From Opisthorchis felineus (lineage: Eukaryota > Platyhelminthes > Trematoda > Opisthorchiida > Opisthorchiidae): 64,000 nucleotides of DNA. The translations under genes and the position numbers were made by a program. This document shows, in pieces, positions 23,808-34,584 of the stretch. Location of the stretch: contig SJOL01007625.1 of NCBI GenBank assembly GCA_004794785.1, forward strand, positions 688,648 through 752,647, read 5' to 3'. The notes under the pieces are model-generated. The model ran no database searches and was not told where the DNA came from. It saw only the letters and a list, made by a program, of their open reading frames with translations. Within the stretch, counting starts at the first letter, position 1, and the number at the start of each line of letters is the position of its first letter.

Positions 23808-23959
23808 CTGTTAGGAGAGTAGCAAACTCTTTTGAGAGATGAGCTGATATAATTAACATAGTATTAACGGAATGTTGAAATACGGTATTAAAATTTATAA
23901 AGATGCATGCACGAAAGTATCTTTAAAATGACGAGCTCTTCTGTCCTGAGTTAGCAACT

Positions 23960-24150
23960 TTTTAGAAGGCTGCTGAGAGCATAAAAGGGTTTACTAATTC
24001 CGAAGGAGATTTCGGCCTGTTGTTTGATGTTGATTCACACCAAAAAGCTAAAAAAACACCGTACAGCTGTTTCACCATAGTAGAGAATCGTCTCGCTAAC
24101 ATCCAGGAAGGTTCGAACTTGCAACCTGTGCAAAGTGAACACATATAAGT
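23960..24150 (-). mobile_element. Hammerhead-SINE (SM-alpha-like) copy, degenerate
   Basis: The minus strand carries a B-box-like AGGTTGCAAGTTCGAACCTT, then about 45 bases on GGTGAAACAGCTG, then a GCTTTTTGGTGTGAATC segment. The same order (B box, GAAAC core, TTTTGG arm) is found at 51.4 kb and 52.9 kb. GGTGAAACAGCTG is identical to the 52.9 kb copy. The CTGATGA half of the ribozyme core is not recognisable here. Confidence 0.5.
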
Positions 24151-24287
24151 AGGCGCCGCCGCGAAGTGTTGCAGATGATGAACATCAGCCAGTGGAAAAT
24201 GCAGCCTATCTTTCGACGACTAACGTGCATGAACCAGTCAAACAGATGGACAGTTAGAGGACTGCCAAGGCATAGTCTCTCTCAGCT

Positions 24288-24306
24288 TGTGTGTGTGTGT
24301 GTGTGT
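24288..24306. repeat. (TG)n microsatellite
   Basis: Run of about nine TG dinucleotides. Confidence 0.95.
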
Positions 24307-25115
24307 AAATGCCCGTCATATAAAGTAAATTCTGGTTGTTTTCTTGAACCAAACACCCTACTCGCACGGTTCCAGAGAACCCTTCAACAACACATGACCA
24401 GTATTGCTCTCCTTGGAACCGACCACATAGGCGCAGTCCCGGGGTTGTCGATAGCCTTGTCTTATGTGAGCTCCGAATTTCGCACAACTGACGGATTACG
24501 GTTATATGCAATTAAAATTGTTCACAGGAAACTCAACTGTACCCCAGCTGAGTAGTGTCATGTTTTTTGTTCTGTACATACATTGTCCTTTTGGAAAATG
24601 TAACTTCACAGCTGAAGATGAAACAGGCGGAGCCGATGGGTTTTCAGCTGTTCTGGGTGCACTTCAACCAGTTTTTTTTAAGAACCATTCTGTCACATAG
24701 AAATGTATTGACCCGCACAACGTCCTAAGGTGCGTCAGAGGCTTCTAGGTGCCAATTTTATTGTCTTCATTGATGTAGTGACGCTACAGAGGTACAAACG
24801 TCTTGCTCACAAAGTTAATCCTTTCTAGGTTACGCGTTAATTATAAATACGAGTTATGTGACCAGACGGAAACAGCTGTGACCAAGCTGGTGTTCATCGT
24901 ACGAATTCACACTGTATGATAGGATTCTGCTAACCTTACCCTCAATACGACTGGCTGGAAGCAGTCGATACATAGGCGTGGGTGAATGAAACTGGCCAGT
25001 TCTTGAAGCGTTTCACCCCATGCGAAAAAACGACAGTTTGCTTTATAATGAAATCTATGTTTTAGAAGAAGAAGTGCAGATGTAAACAGACCGGTTTAAT
25101 CTGGTAAAAATGAAA

Positions 25116-25412
25116 CTAGAAAACTTCTGGGAAACTTAGTCGAAGTTGATCAACCTGCACAGTTTGCGCGTCGACTTCTTCCACGAAGCCCACGGAACCA
25201 GCCAACCGCGTTAGTTGAATAGTATCCAGACTACAATTTTCTTTACGTTTTTGCTGTCTGGCATAATCGGTATGAAATAGCGTATGAGCTATTCCATAGA
25301 GTGGACTATGGGACAGTAGCACAAAACCGATAATACCCTGAAGCGATTCACCTGCCATTCCAGATTGATGGTATTTTTGGGTGAGTGAATAACAGGTCAG
25401 TTCCTCATGCAA
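25116..25412 (-). CDS. Unassigned ORF, 98 codons
   Basis: Open from an ATG at 25412 to a TAG. It reads GESLQGIIGFVLLSHSPLYG, then LDTIQLTRLAGSVGFVEEVD and ends LRLSFPEVF. Composition looks more protein-like than most chance frames in the window, but no domain, signal peptide or transposon motif is recognised. A GTGAATC donor-like site lies inside the frame. It could be a real exon, a decayed transposon piece or chance. Confidence 0.2.
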   Translation of the reverse strand: MHEELTCYSLTQKYHQSGMAGESLQGIIGFVLLSHSPLYGIAHTLFHTDYARQQKRKENCSLDTIQLTRLAGSVGFVEEVDAQTVQVDQLRLSFPEVF

Positions 25413-26707
25413 CCGAGAGATGATGAATTTATTGTCTCGCCAGAGTTCTAAAAGAACTAATCCACTCAGCCAATGAATAGACTGTTCTTCGTCCAGTCAA
25501 ACGTAGCTGCAGGCTACGGTTCTCTCGATAGCTGTGCCTCACTCCGGATATATCATGTACATTGATACGAGCCAGTAGTTTATATATTTATATAAATATA
25601 TATATCAGATATTTCACTGTAGGATGTTTTTTCGATACGAGCAATGTCATAAATAGTCATCGAGATAATGTATTTTGATGATCTCAGCTGCCTTTCGCCC
25701 AGTTTCATATTTGTTTGCAATTACTCTGTTTTTCCAGCATACACTGCCCAAACTTAGAAGCTGCGGATATGAGGTTGGATAACTATACAATACTATTAGA
25801 TGTCAGTGCAGTACACTTGATAATACACACTCAGATTTGTAGCCGCATTTGCATGTGCTGTAAGGATCAACCTGAGTTAAACTGGTACTAAAATTGGTAA
25901 GTGACGGAAAAACTTTCTGATAGGTAGGCCCATGAAAAATCTAGCCAACGCTACAAATTCACCGAGAAAAGCAAAACGGAAGAGAAACTGAATGGCGCAC
26001 TGGCTTCAAGTAAAGCGCAATTCGACGACGTCACCGTCGTCTGGTGCTATCTGAGTCGTTTTGCATTAGAATAGGGCATTCGAATTTTTTTCAGACGTCC
26101 CTTTCATTGTATATCGCACTTTCTTCAGTCAGAATTATAAAAATTTCCTCTGAATGAAGTTAAGACTACTCGAAACTTTCCACTGCGCTAAGAAGTACAT
26201 GTCATTCCTATCAGATTTAATCGTAGAACTTTTAGCGTAAACAATCAGCGCATTACTGTATCGCATTTGTATGTAAAATTATTCTAGTTTTGTGTATCAA
26301 AGTTAGCTAGCGATGTACTTGAATAACAGTGCAGGATTCCAAGGTAAAGTATTTGTTTTACACTGTCTGTTTGCACACCGGAGTACCAATGATCAGAATA
26401 ATGAAGAGGAAGTTCTGGTTACCTATGTGTGAAAGACTCAAAAGTTCGGATCACGTACACCGTACAAAGCCGTCCGCTGCAGACTTAGCCCTTCTTCTTC
26501 GTCCCAACTCGCAAGTTTCTCCGCTAACTGAGGCAACCAGCCTATGTATGAAATACAGTTAGCACTGTGGTACCAATGACGTCAGTGTTTCTTCATCTAT
26601 AGGACAGATGGGTTCGGCAGTGCCCTTCTGATTAAAGTCTGAGTAATTTTAAAAACAGATTTGCTGAACTAATTCACTATAATGTACTACTTACGTTTTG
26701 TGTGCAG

Positions 26708-26784
26708 CAATCATCACCTGTGATCCTGCGTGGAAATTTGGCCAAGCCGCCAATAGTGGAAAACTAGGAAGCATATCACAACAG
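26708..26784 (+). CDS. Candidate short internal exon, unknown protein
   Basis: A CTTACGTTTTGTGTGCAG acceptor and an ACAG|GTAGTA donor enclose a block with a single open frame reading ITCDPAWKFGQAANSGKLGS and then ISQQ, phase 1 in and phase 0 out. No family is recognised. Confidence 0.17.
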
Positions 26785-27539
26785 GTAGTATACGCAGCGG
26801 ATATGAACCCAGACCATTTTGAAAATAACGGCAGAACCGATCTTTTACCTTTAGTCACACGACCTCATATTCGCATGCTACAAAAGACATTAATTCTCCC
26901 ATGCAGCCTCTTGCTGACTTGAAGCTCAGGTAGCAGCTGATAAGAAAAATATCCATTCAGTGTAGTTAAATAGTCTTATCCATGAACTCACGTTGTAGTG
27001 ATTACCTGGAGTTCATGAGAGACTTAGGAGCAAAAGCGGACGATTTTCTCTCTTAGGAAGCAAATATCTTTCCATGGGTTATTTACTAGTAAGTCCTGGT
27101 TGGCGAAATCCGCGTTGAAGCCTCTTAAACATGTAAGAGGGCTAGATACTTTAAAGCAATATTTCCGTAGAATTGAATGAAGCATGTTCTGCCGCTTGCG
27201 TAGGTTATGTTAAATCATTGTGCCTATGAGATAAAGAGCTAACAGATCTCTGTCACCTAAAGAAACCTGATTTGCGGGAAATTTTAAAGCCCTTTCTGCA
27301 ATACCATTAAGCGATAGCTGTGCTTGGTTTTGAACTCTTCAGATTACAAGCAAGCAGACCCTAAATTGGACAACATCTTGGTCGTAATTTGATCTAGGAA
27401 TGCTGTTTGACCGCTCCTCAATGGTCATATTTTGGAAAAAATCGTCACATTGACGGCACCAAAATGGCTTCTAAATAATAGCATTAGAGTTGTACACAGG
27501 GAGTCGCAGTATTGGTGAAATTCACTTCATGTCAGTCTC

Positions 27540-27920
27540 GTTAAAACGGTCCTACTTCAGTCTTGGGGTTTAATGTTCTGGTGAGTCCACACCAAAGAAG
27601 GAAGCACTGGACTCATGTTTTGCTCTTGTTAGAGCTCATCAGTAATGTAATTCTTGGCCGTACCAGAGTTTGAACTCCGGAAATCAGACATGCGAGACAA
27701 GAGCGTCATCAATACTCCACCAGTGCACACTGGACTCATCTAAATCATCATATCTGAACAGGCAATGTTATTTACGCTGGAGGGATATGCTTGGTTTTCC
27801 CGAATCCTCGAGCGACAACACTGACTCTCTTGGTTTTAGCGGTCGATTGACTCGTCTGTCAGGAATCCCCAGTCAGGTGGCCTCACGGACGCTTAAAAGC
27901 TGTTGGACAATTTTTGGTTG
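27540..27920 (-). mobile_element. Hammerhead-SINE (SM-alpha-like), copy A
   Basis: Minus-strand order: a 5' segment, a tRNA-like part with B box GGAGTTCAAACTC (27664-27679), a hammerhead core at about 27642-27605, then a 3' arm with AGTGCTTCCTTCTTTGGTG. Roughly 240 bases upstream of the core align by eye with 48540-48780 on the + strand, sharing for example GTTCAAAC and ACGG/CCAAG segments. It is head-to-head with the copy starting at 27930. Confidence 0.75.
27603..27645 (-). ncRNA. Hammerhead ribozyme motif, one core substitution
   Basis: The motif reads CTGATGAG CTCTAACAAGAG CAAAAC. CUGAUGA is intact, and stem II GCUC/GAGC pairs perfectly around a UAACAA loop. The GAAA box has become AAAA, which should abolish cleavage. 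The GTC cleavage triplet (GAGTC) is present just before CAGTGC. Schistosome SM-alpha hammerheads have the same arrangement of stem II and core. Confidence 0.65.
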
Positions 27921-27929
27921 AGTGCAGTT

Positions 27930-28150
27930 TGTTTGGTTATTCGTAGAATTCATTTTCCCACCACTCACGTTTGAAAAGTTCTCCTCCCGGCTCGACCAAG
28001 GTTACGCACTGCTGATGAGCTCTTTTAAGAAAGAAACAAGACCAGTGCTTCCTTTTTTTGGTGTAAACTTATCAGAATAATTGCGCGATGGCAGGAAAAT
28101 AGCTGTTCAGAAGAGAGTGGCGTGACGTGAATTCTACAACAGTGTTCATT
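27930..28150 (+). mobile_element. Hammerhead-SINE (SM-alpha-like), copy C
   Basis: Contains the hammerhead core at 28005-28050 followed by CAGTGCTTCC, TTTGGTGTAAACTTATCAG and GTGACGTGA. The same order occurs downstream of the core in the copy at 48540 (AATGCTTCCTTCTTTGGTGA and GTGACGTGAG). The tRNA-like head is poorly preserved (CTCGACCAAGGTTACGCACT). It sits about 10 bases from copy A in opposite orientation. Confidence 0.7.
28004..28052 (+). ncRNA. Hammerhead ribozyme motif with both core boxes intact
   Basis: The motif reads GCACTG CTGATGAG CTCTTTTAAGAAA GAAAC AAGAC CAGTGC. CUGAUGA and GAAAC are both intact. Stem I (GCACUG with CAGUGC) is a perfect 6-bp helix. Stem II can form UCUU/AAGA. 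Stem III is only a few bases, as in the minimal hammerheads of retroelements, which are known to act best as dimers. The cleavage triplet is GAC where the family usually has GUC; this still fits the general NHH rule but should be slow. It is the most complete ribozyme in the window. Confidence 0.6.
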
Positions 28151-30999
28151 GTAATTCATGGTAATGGGAAGACAAAACTCAAACGACTATCGAATAAATA
28201 GCTTGAAGCAGTACGGTAGGATCAGATTCGCCTGCATAACAAGCTGAACGTTTAACCCTTCCAAACCTTGTAGATTGGTCGTCTGTCAGACACCGCGCTG
28301 GCTACGCGACCATTCCTCGACCTTTCTATAAACGGAAGACATTCATCCTGACTCGTTCTGGTATGCAGTTTGTAAGAGTCAAGTAGTGCAACCACTGAGG
28401 CCGGTTTGATAAATCTTGTCTGTCCGCTGTTTGGCTCGACTGTAGGGAACATTTGTATTTATGATGTACATATCATGGTAGTCATACCCTCCGTGAGGAC
28501 CTACACACTCTTGTACTTTATAGAGACACTTCTATCCAGATAGTACTTACAGAAGGCTAAACGACGCGTAATAAACGCGACTGATTAAAAATGATATTAG
28601 ATTACAGCATTTGGTTTTGAATTCCACCTTTTCATCTGCCGCTTTATGATTTGTCGAGAGAATAAGAGTGCGGAAATCTTTGCTATTCGATGCTTTGGGA
28701 TTCAGATGCACGACTGCTTGTGGGATTCCGCTCAGGCGGCATTATAATGTTGGATTCAATAATATTTCTACTTTAAGCATAAGATCTCGTATGCACTTTT
28801 CTAGTCAGTCATGTTTATGCCGCCAAAAACAAGGAAACAAAAACGAAGCAAAGCCGGTGCTTTTATCGATTCTTTGTCTTGTATGCCCTAGTAAATAGAA
28901 AAAGAATGTGATTATCGTTACTGCAGATGATGTTTACGAGAAGTGAAATGTCAACAACAGCTCAGACAGCAATTTCTTTCAGTCCAGCACTCGACCGTAC
29001 CCACGAAAAACTATGTATCAAGCATAGACATAGCGTACGAGATTGATTCCAGTAGTTGTTGAATCATCATCAGGCAGAGACACTATCAGCGGGAAATTAG
29101 TGCATGTGTACAACGTCATGTTCTTGAGTGAAGGTTGCTATACTTCGCATGAAAGTCAAATGACTTCTTGGAATGTACATCCCACAACATGTGTAATTTT
29201 CAGAAGCAAAGTGCTCATTTGGAAGTTACTTTTTATATTTGTCCGGAAAAGTGGTTTGCATTTTACGGCATCAGATGTCTACGTCTGTCCAAGTCTTCTC
29301 GTGGATATTGCAAGTATGCCAAATCCTCGCGATGGCTCATATATTTGCCTATACACGTGTGCTAGAGAAAAGGCGAGATATTCCGTTGGGCCCGAGCTTC
29401 TTATAGTTACGCCAACCGTGTGGACTTGAGCAGCCTGCAGACTGACTGCTCGGTCTGCAGCACACGTGTTGAAATCAAGCTAATTTTAGCCCAATGCCTA
29501 ATCAGCCTCTGTCCAACATTTTAGCATAAAGACACTGGTCATTGCCAGATTATCCGTTATTACGTTGACAGTGTGTTAATGAGTGTCTGATATATTGTGC
29601 TGATCCTTAAAGAAACTGATGAATAATGCCTAAGCCTTAGTGATCATCAGGCTGCCAGTGCGACTGTTCATTGCAACGCGACCGCGGTTCGGCTGGATGG
29701 TTTCTTGCCACAGGCTTCTGCAAGTTTATCCGTCGAACTTATTCTGTCGTGGCACCAGGCTCCTACAGGTTGCATCACATTCAGCCCCGCTCCATCGTCG
29801 TGAATTTAAACAATAATTCGTAAACATACGGAATGATTAGGCTTTTTAGCCCTTGTTACTTTTATTTGCCGCCCCGTAAATCGCATTCTAAACATCCTCG
29901 CGCTTTAGCGAATAGCCCTAATAAAGTTAACTAAATCGCTTTCATGTCCACAGAGAGCAGTTCATGGAGCACACATGCTGTAGGACGAAAATCGATTCAT
30001 TACATTGTCGTTGAATAATGCCTTGATTTCTTAGAAAAGACTGGCTTTGTATTAACAATGGACAGATTGATGGCAGCATATGGACAGCAGTCAACAACGA
30101 AATCCCCAATCGCATTCACGGACTCAGTTCTCTCCCTCACTTCGGAGGACGAACAATCAAAATTTCAGCCTATAGGATTACTTTTTTACTGGAGACATCT
30201 GCCCATTAGTCCTTAACAGGAAACAAGTTTGTTGTGCTTATGAATGAGTGATCGAATTGCATTCCAATTTCATAACGTGTAATAAGGGTTATTCGTCTGT
30301 TCCTTTGGAAGGCCGCCTACTTCAAACTATCCGGGAGGCTCATCTCTTGAGCTTGGGATAGCTCAAAGGCTAAAACGCAAAACTACCAATCGGATGGTTC
30401 GCCATCCGAACCTAACCTCTCTATCTCGACTGTTCCTGTTTACGCTTTTGCACCTTGGCAGTATCTTAGTGCTAATGCTCAATTCGGTTGGCTTGACGGC
30501 TATGCAACGAAATGGTGTTACAGCTGAACCGTCCACGGTCGACAACACTGCTGCGTCTCGACTATCGGCCAGAGTAGCGAACATAATTATATGGCTAACA
30601 ATGACATCACTCACATCTGGCCATTGATGCTAACTCATCGGACTCATTGCACCGGATTCTGCATCACAAAGGGCACATATCAGGTTCATAAAGTTTACAA
30701 CAACCTCGAGACTATCGTGCACTCCGTAGTACATTTGGGCTGCTGTACATATGGTGAACTTTAAAAAGGCAATCGACTTGTTATTAGGATACAATTTGAA
30801 TATCTTTCTGATACACTTCGACAACTAACTCCAGGGAGGACATTTCAAGTCAGACTTCGTCGCTCGCTGTCACCAATTTACTCATTATAATACCAACCGC
30901 CACCGTTTACAATAGAACACATGGATTCATTGAAAGAGCTACGTGGTCGAAACGACCCTGTGATCAGAGCCCCTATAAAGGATCGGAATGGTCGTGATG
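28151..30999. other. No gene recognised
   Basis: An open frame on + at 29043-29429 (128 codons, reads DGSYICLYTCAREKARYSVG) passes over a good TAATTTTCAG acceptor-like site at 29205. Two frames are open there, so the coding frame, if any, is unclear. No family or transposon motif is recognised in the rest. Confidence 0.35.
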
Positions 31000-31369
31000 A
31001 CTTAAACTGATTATATGCGCGAGTTGACGGACATTCAGGCTAATTTTAACCAGTTTCTGTCAGATAGAGATAGAACAACAATCAGTAATATGTTTAAAAG
31101 GCCTGAAGGCGAACGGTCGGATCTGTAAGACAAACTACGAAAATGTCAACCCACACGACCAGTAACGACTTGCCCAGAATCCATTAACCCAACTGCCATT
31201 AAGGCCAATTCTACACAGGGACAACTCTCCCAATCACAAAATCGCACAATGGCTCGTCTAAATGCTAAAGCCAGTACACCGATAAATATGTTAGTACAGT
31301 TTGAGCGGTACATTTAGATCGGTGGACTCAATGAAAGGAATTTGAACTGAAAGATTCGTTCATGTGTCC

Positions 31370-31900
31370 ATTCGATATGACTCACTGTTTATCAACGTCT
31401 TCTTAATTGAAACTGTTAATTAACTATATAATTACATTGAAGTAAAGGAATTTCAATTGTCAATTTCAGTCCGCGAATTGCAAGAGCTCCTCTTGCAATG
31501 CGCACTTAATGTGCAACTATTGCTCACTGGCAGACCGTACTATCAAATTGACGGCATCGCCAATGGCTCGCCGCTGGGCCCGACACCACGCGGCTCTTTC
31601 ATCAGTTACCTTGAAACCTTAAAACCAGGCGTAGAGTGAAACAACACTACTGCCGATACGTGGGCCATAGTTTAATGGTTTTAAGCCATAAAACTAAGAT
31701 GGACTTTCTTCATCAGTAATTCAATAAGGCCCACACCGCCATCCAGTTCACCTCGAAAAAATAAACAGATAAACTCTTCCACTTCCTACATGTTAACCTT
31801 GAACGACGTCATCATGGTACACTGAGGCAATCAGTGTACCGATGGCCTGCGTTTTTCGGGCAATACATCAACTTTACAGCTCCGTTTTATTAAAACAGAA
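31370..31900 (+). pseudogene. Penelope-like reverse transcriptase, active site lost
   Basis: RT core of the element above. Motif B (NGSPLGPT) is near-consensus. Motif C, normally RYVDD, reads RYVGH, so both metal-binding Asp residues are gone. The region between motif C and the VYR block contains several stops. It is a dead copy. Confidence 0.8.
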
Positions 31901-32239
31901 ACTTAGTTTAATCCAGTCTTATTAACATAGTGCGAAAAATATGCTCTGATGATGCGCTAGAACAGGGAAGCCTAACTCTTACGAACGTTCTGAGACAACG
32001 GGTATCCCGATAATTTCATCAGGGTGCATTTGAATAGAAGAGAAGCCCTGCCGTTACCATCACAGTTGACGGAAAACCCATTTACATTAGCCTTCCGTCT
32101 AAGAGTAACCTATTGGACAAAGCAATAAACAGAAAGCTTTACAACAGTCTGAAAAAAGTTTTCCCCGGCCGCAACACTCTGAACCTTGTTCACAAGCCAT
32201 CTGCGTTCCTTTAGTCTCAAAGAGAGAGTGCCTATTCAC

Positions 32240-32515
32240 GCCTAAAATATGTTCGTATACCCATTCTTTTGCTTCTGTGGAGCGGAATACATTGGACGCA
32301 CAACGAGGCTAAAGAATGAAGGAACGCAGTCCCGCAACGTCAGTTTCTAGAACTAGGTGGTCAATAACCAGCTCAGTCGTAGGGCATCTAGCAGCAACCC
32401 GCAAAAGTTGATGCCCAGCCACATTTTTCACACTGTTTACCAGGCGCCTGCTAGTCAACCCAGATCGGTGCATAAGTGCACAATCGCAGTAGCTGAAGCT
32501 ATCGCCATATGACAT
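32240..32515 (+). pseudogene. GIY-YIG endonuclease remnant of Penelope-like element
   Basis: FVYPFFCFCGAEYIGRTTRL contains the CGAEYIGRT signature of Penelope-type GIY-YIG domains: a Cys pair, then YIG and the conserved Arg. A stop after NVSF breaks the frame. The same frame resumes with QKLMPSHIFHTVYQAPASQP and ends AVAEAIAI, where the family has the conserved catalytic Glu region. The domain would cut target DNA during insertion. Confidence 0.8.
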
Positions 32516-33149
32516 TACGAACGTTTTGTTCGTGTGCTGGCCTGGCTTCGTTCAGCTCACCCCCACTCCCACATACATCTTGTGCTGAACACAACCGCAG
32601 CACTGCCTGCAGTAACAAACTTAGGCCATCTTGTTGATGACTTGAACTAGTTGCTCCTTGACAGGTAGGTAATATCATCTTTCGCTAGGCTTCCTGTTTA
32701 CTGTCCACCGTGCTCACTTAATTTGGGTTAACTTTTTCAACCGTGTGCCTTGTAACAACTTGCCGAAAACATGCTCGTCAACTCATGTTTGTCCTTATTC
32801 CAAATAGAAATTTTCGGAACTGTCATTCTCATTACGAAAACAGTAGGTGTGTACAAACCACTCAGAGATGAGCATGCAGATAGACTCTAAATGCTAGTGA
32901 CTGGGCAGTTCACCTACTGAATTCTAGTGGTAAGATTCAATGCTTTCAAATTAAACACTCGGTGACAAAGGGTTGTACATGCATATGTTGGCAGATGAAC
33001 CTTGTGCATTTTTATGGCAGTTAAGGGTTGGTTAATTAGTTTAGAAATGCTTACCCCCTGGGAGTGAGCAATTCCAATTTTGAGATGTTTTTAGATAAAA
33101 ATCTATCTTTTATTTGACCGTAACTTTGAAGTGTCAGCTACTAAAGCGT

Positions 33150-33950
33150 ATTCCTAACAAATTTTCACTGGAGGGAAACACGAGTCAACCTTATCAATTT
33201 AAGCCTACATCACACCCGTATCGTCTCAGATATCTATACCATATGACAATAGTTCGATCCCTTGGGTGTTGTGCTAAAACGGTTTGCCTGAAACCGGATA
33301 TGATCCCTCATTTTGGAAGGAGGTGAAAGCGGGGGGGAAAGACAGTGGTTGGTGGATTCATCGTGTGGAACCTAAGGGAATTGCTCATTACCATTGGCAC
33401 TTGTGCACAATGGTTTCATGCGCGGCTTGTAGTAGGATAGTAATTCCTGACAGTTTCCATAAGCCGTTATTCTATCATGCAATTTTAAAGCAAGGAAGAG
33501 GCGTACATAGTGCGGTACAACAAAGCTATATGTGTACCGCAAACAAAAATTGGCAAGCTGATATACATACTTCTTCAGATGTATTTTCTGCAAGGTTACA
33601 TCGGATCTCCTACTTTACCTGTATGACAGAGAAGTAAAAATCTGATCAGAAAACACTCTGGAGGGGGTGGTGGCTTTCCTACAAAGCGCACTTCGACGAA
33701 GTAACTACCCGGAAAATGTTCTGGCGAAACATCTTGAATTTAGTAGCCCTAGAAAAGAAAAAAATAGACGGGAAACCCAATCCAGTTTACCTCCGTACAA
33801 AGACAGCATGATAACTGAAGTGCTTGTGAGAAGTTTACAAAGGACCTCTACAAAGAAAATCCGTAAAATCTGCTTGAACGTGATCCTATCAACCAGCCTT
33901 TCGTCAGACTATATCTAAAAGTGAAACCTTAGGAAAACTGTGTGTCTATG
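33150..33950 (+). mobile_element. Possible second Penelope-like fragment
   Basis: The segment reads YRLRYLYHMTIVRSLGCCAK at 33215-33275 and, after about 380 bases of unrelated sequence, LQSALRRSNYPENVLAKHLE then PPYKDSMITEVLVRSLQRTS (33675-33850). The second part resembles the L..NGYP..F...H and LPFKGDxxSE blocks that separate RT and GIY-YIG in Penelope-like proteins. No RT motif is present. The intervening open frame (reads IVIPDSFHKPLFYHAILKQG) is unexplained. Confidence 0.35.
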
Positions 33951-34584
33951 TTTACTCAGGCAAATAGAAAGTGTCACTTTGCTGCAGTTTGATCAATTCA
34001 GGCAGGCAGGTAAGAGGATGATAACCTCCAGGTTCCGTGTGACGTGACCTGTACTCACAAAGATATTATCGGAAACTGCTTCATCACGGATATTTGCAAA
34101 TATAGTTGTGAGAAATTACGACACCTTGATCATTTCTCCCTAGCAGACGTGGCTGAAATGGGGTTAATTGATAGACCGCGTTAAATAAGAGTCGTGAGGT
34201 TGGAATAGTGGATCAGTCTGACTTTGAGATCCGGTTCCAAACCGTAAAGATAAATCGTCGTACACAAATTAGGCTGCCTGCCTAAAAGCTGTCGTACGGG
34301 AACCAAAAGAGACTGATTATGCTTCATCACTTGATGCTTTCTTACTTATGTTCTCAAATAAGGGGACAGGAAAGGCCAGTTTTGTTGAATCCTATTCTGT
34401 GGAGGTCGCCTATGAAATACTTCCATCGTGGGTGTTCTAGCAGACATAATGCTAGAATCGGTTGCTTGTGTTAAGTGGCTGATCATTTTCTAGAGCTGTG
34501 GACAATGTGCTATTAAATTCAAATGGGCTGTCTGGTTCAGGGAGGTCAAGTTTTTAATGATGGCGTACAACAATGGAGGAAGCC
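33951..34584. other. No gene recognised
   Basis: No motif, repeat copy or convincing exon was seen. It may include the decayed 3' end of the fragment before it. Confidence 0.4.

Larger units (their letters stand above)
19241..23955. other. No gene recognised; several unassigned open frames
   Basis: Noted frames are a + strand block at 22413-22643 (listed separately), a frame on + ending at 20049 after a CAACAG acceptor-like site, and a minus frame at 22888-23196. None shows a family motif. Nothing else is recognised. Confidence 0.4.
24307..27539. other. No gene recognised; two exon-like blocks and one minus-strand ORF
   Basis: Apart from the frame at 25116-25412 (-) and the exon-like block at 26708-26784 (+), listed separately, nothing is recognisable. 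A block on + at 24529-24598 is bounded by TTGTTCACAG and GTAACT and reads NSTVPQLSSVMFFVLYIHC. It has no family. Confidence 0.35.
31000..32660 (+). mobile_element. Penelope-like element with GIY-YIG remnant
   Basis: Blocks read in order on +: LPLRPILHRDNSPNHKIAQW (31190-31280), LFINVFLIETVN and EVKEFQLSISVRELQELLLQ (31390-31500), QIDGIANGSPLGPT (motif B, 31540-31590), CRYVGHSLMV (motif C, near 31650), LRQSVYRWPAFFGQYINFTA (31808-31880), then KPIYISLPSKSNLLDKAINR (32075-32140), FCFCGAEYIGRTTRL (GIY-YIG endonuclease, 32265-32315) and CTIAVAEAIAI (32480-32510). This is the Penelope-like order of RT, linker and GIY-YIG. It is interrupted by stops and frameshifts. Confidence 0.88.

Noticed and set aside
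24166..24555. 129-codon + strand open frame
   Set aside because: It runs through the (TG)n repeat and shows no family motif; only its end has a possible exon.
33138..33640. Two-exon host gene with GTGAAA donor and TTGTAG acceptor
   Set aside because: The first block resembles a Penelope-like segment and the intron would be about 100 bases with a weak acceptor; listed instead as a possible Penelope fragment.
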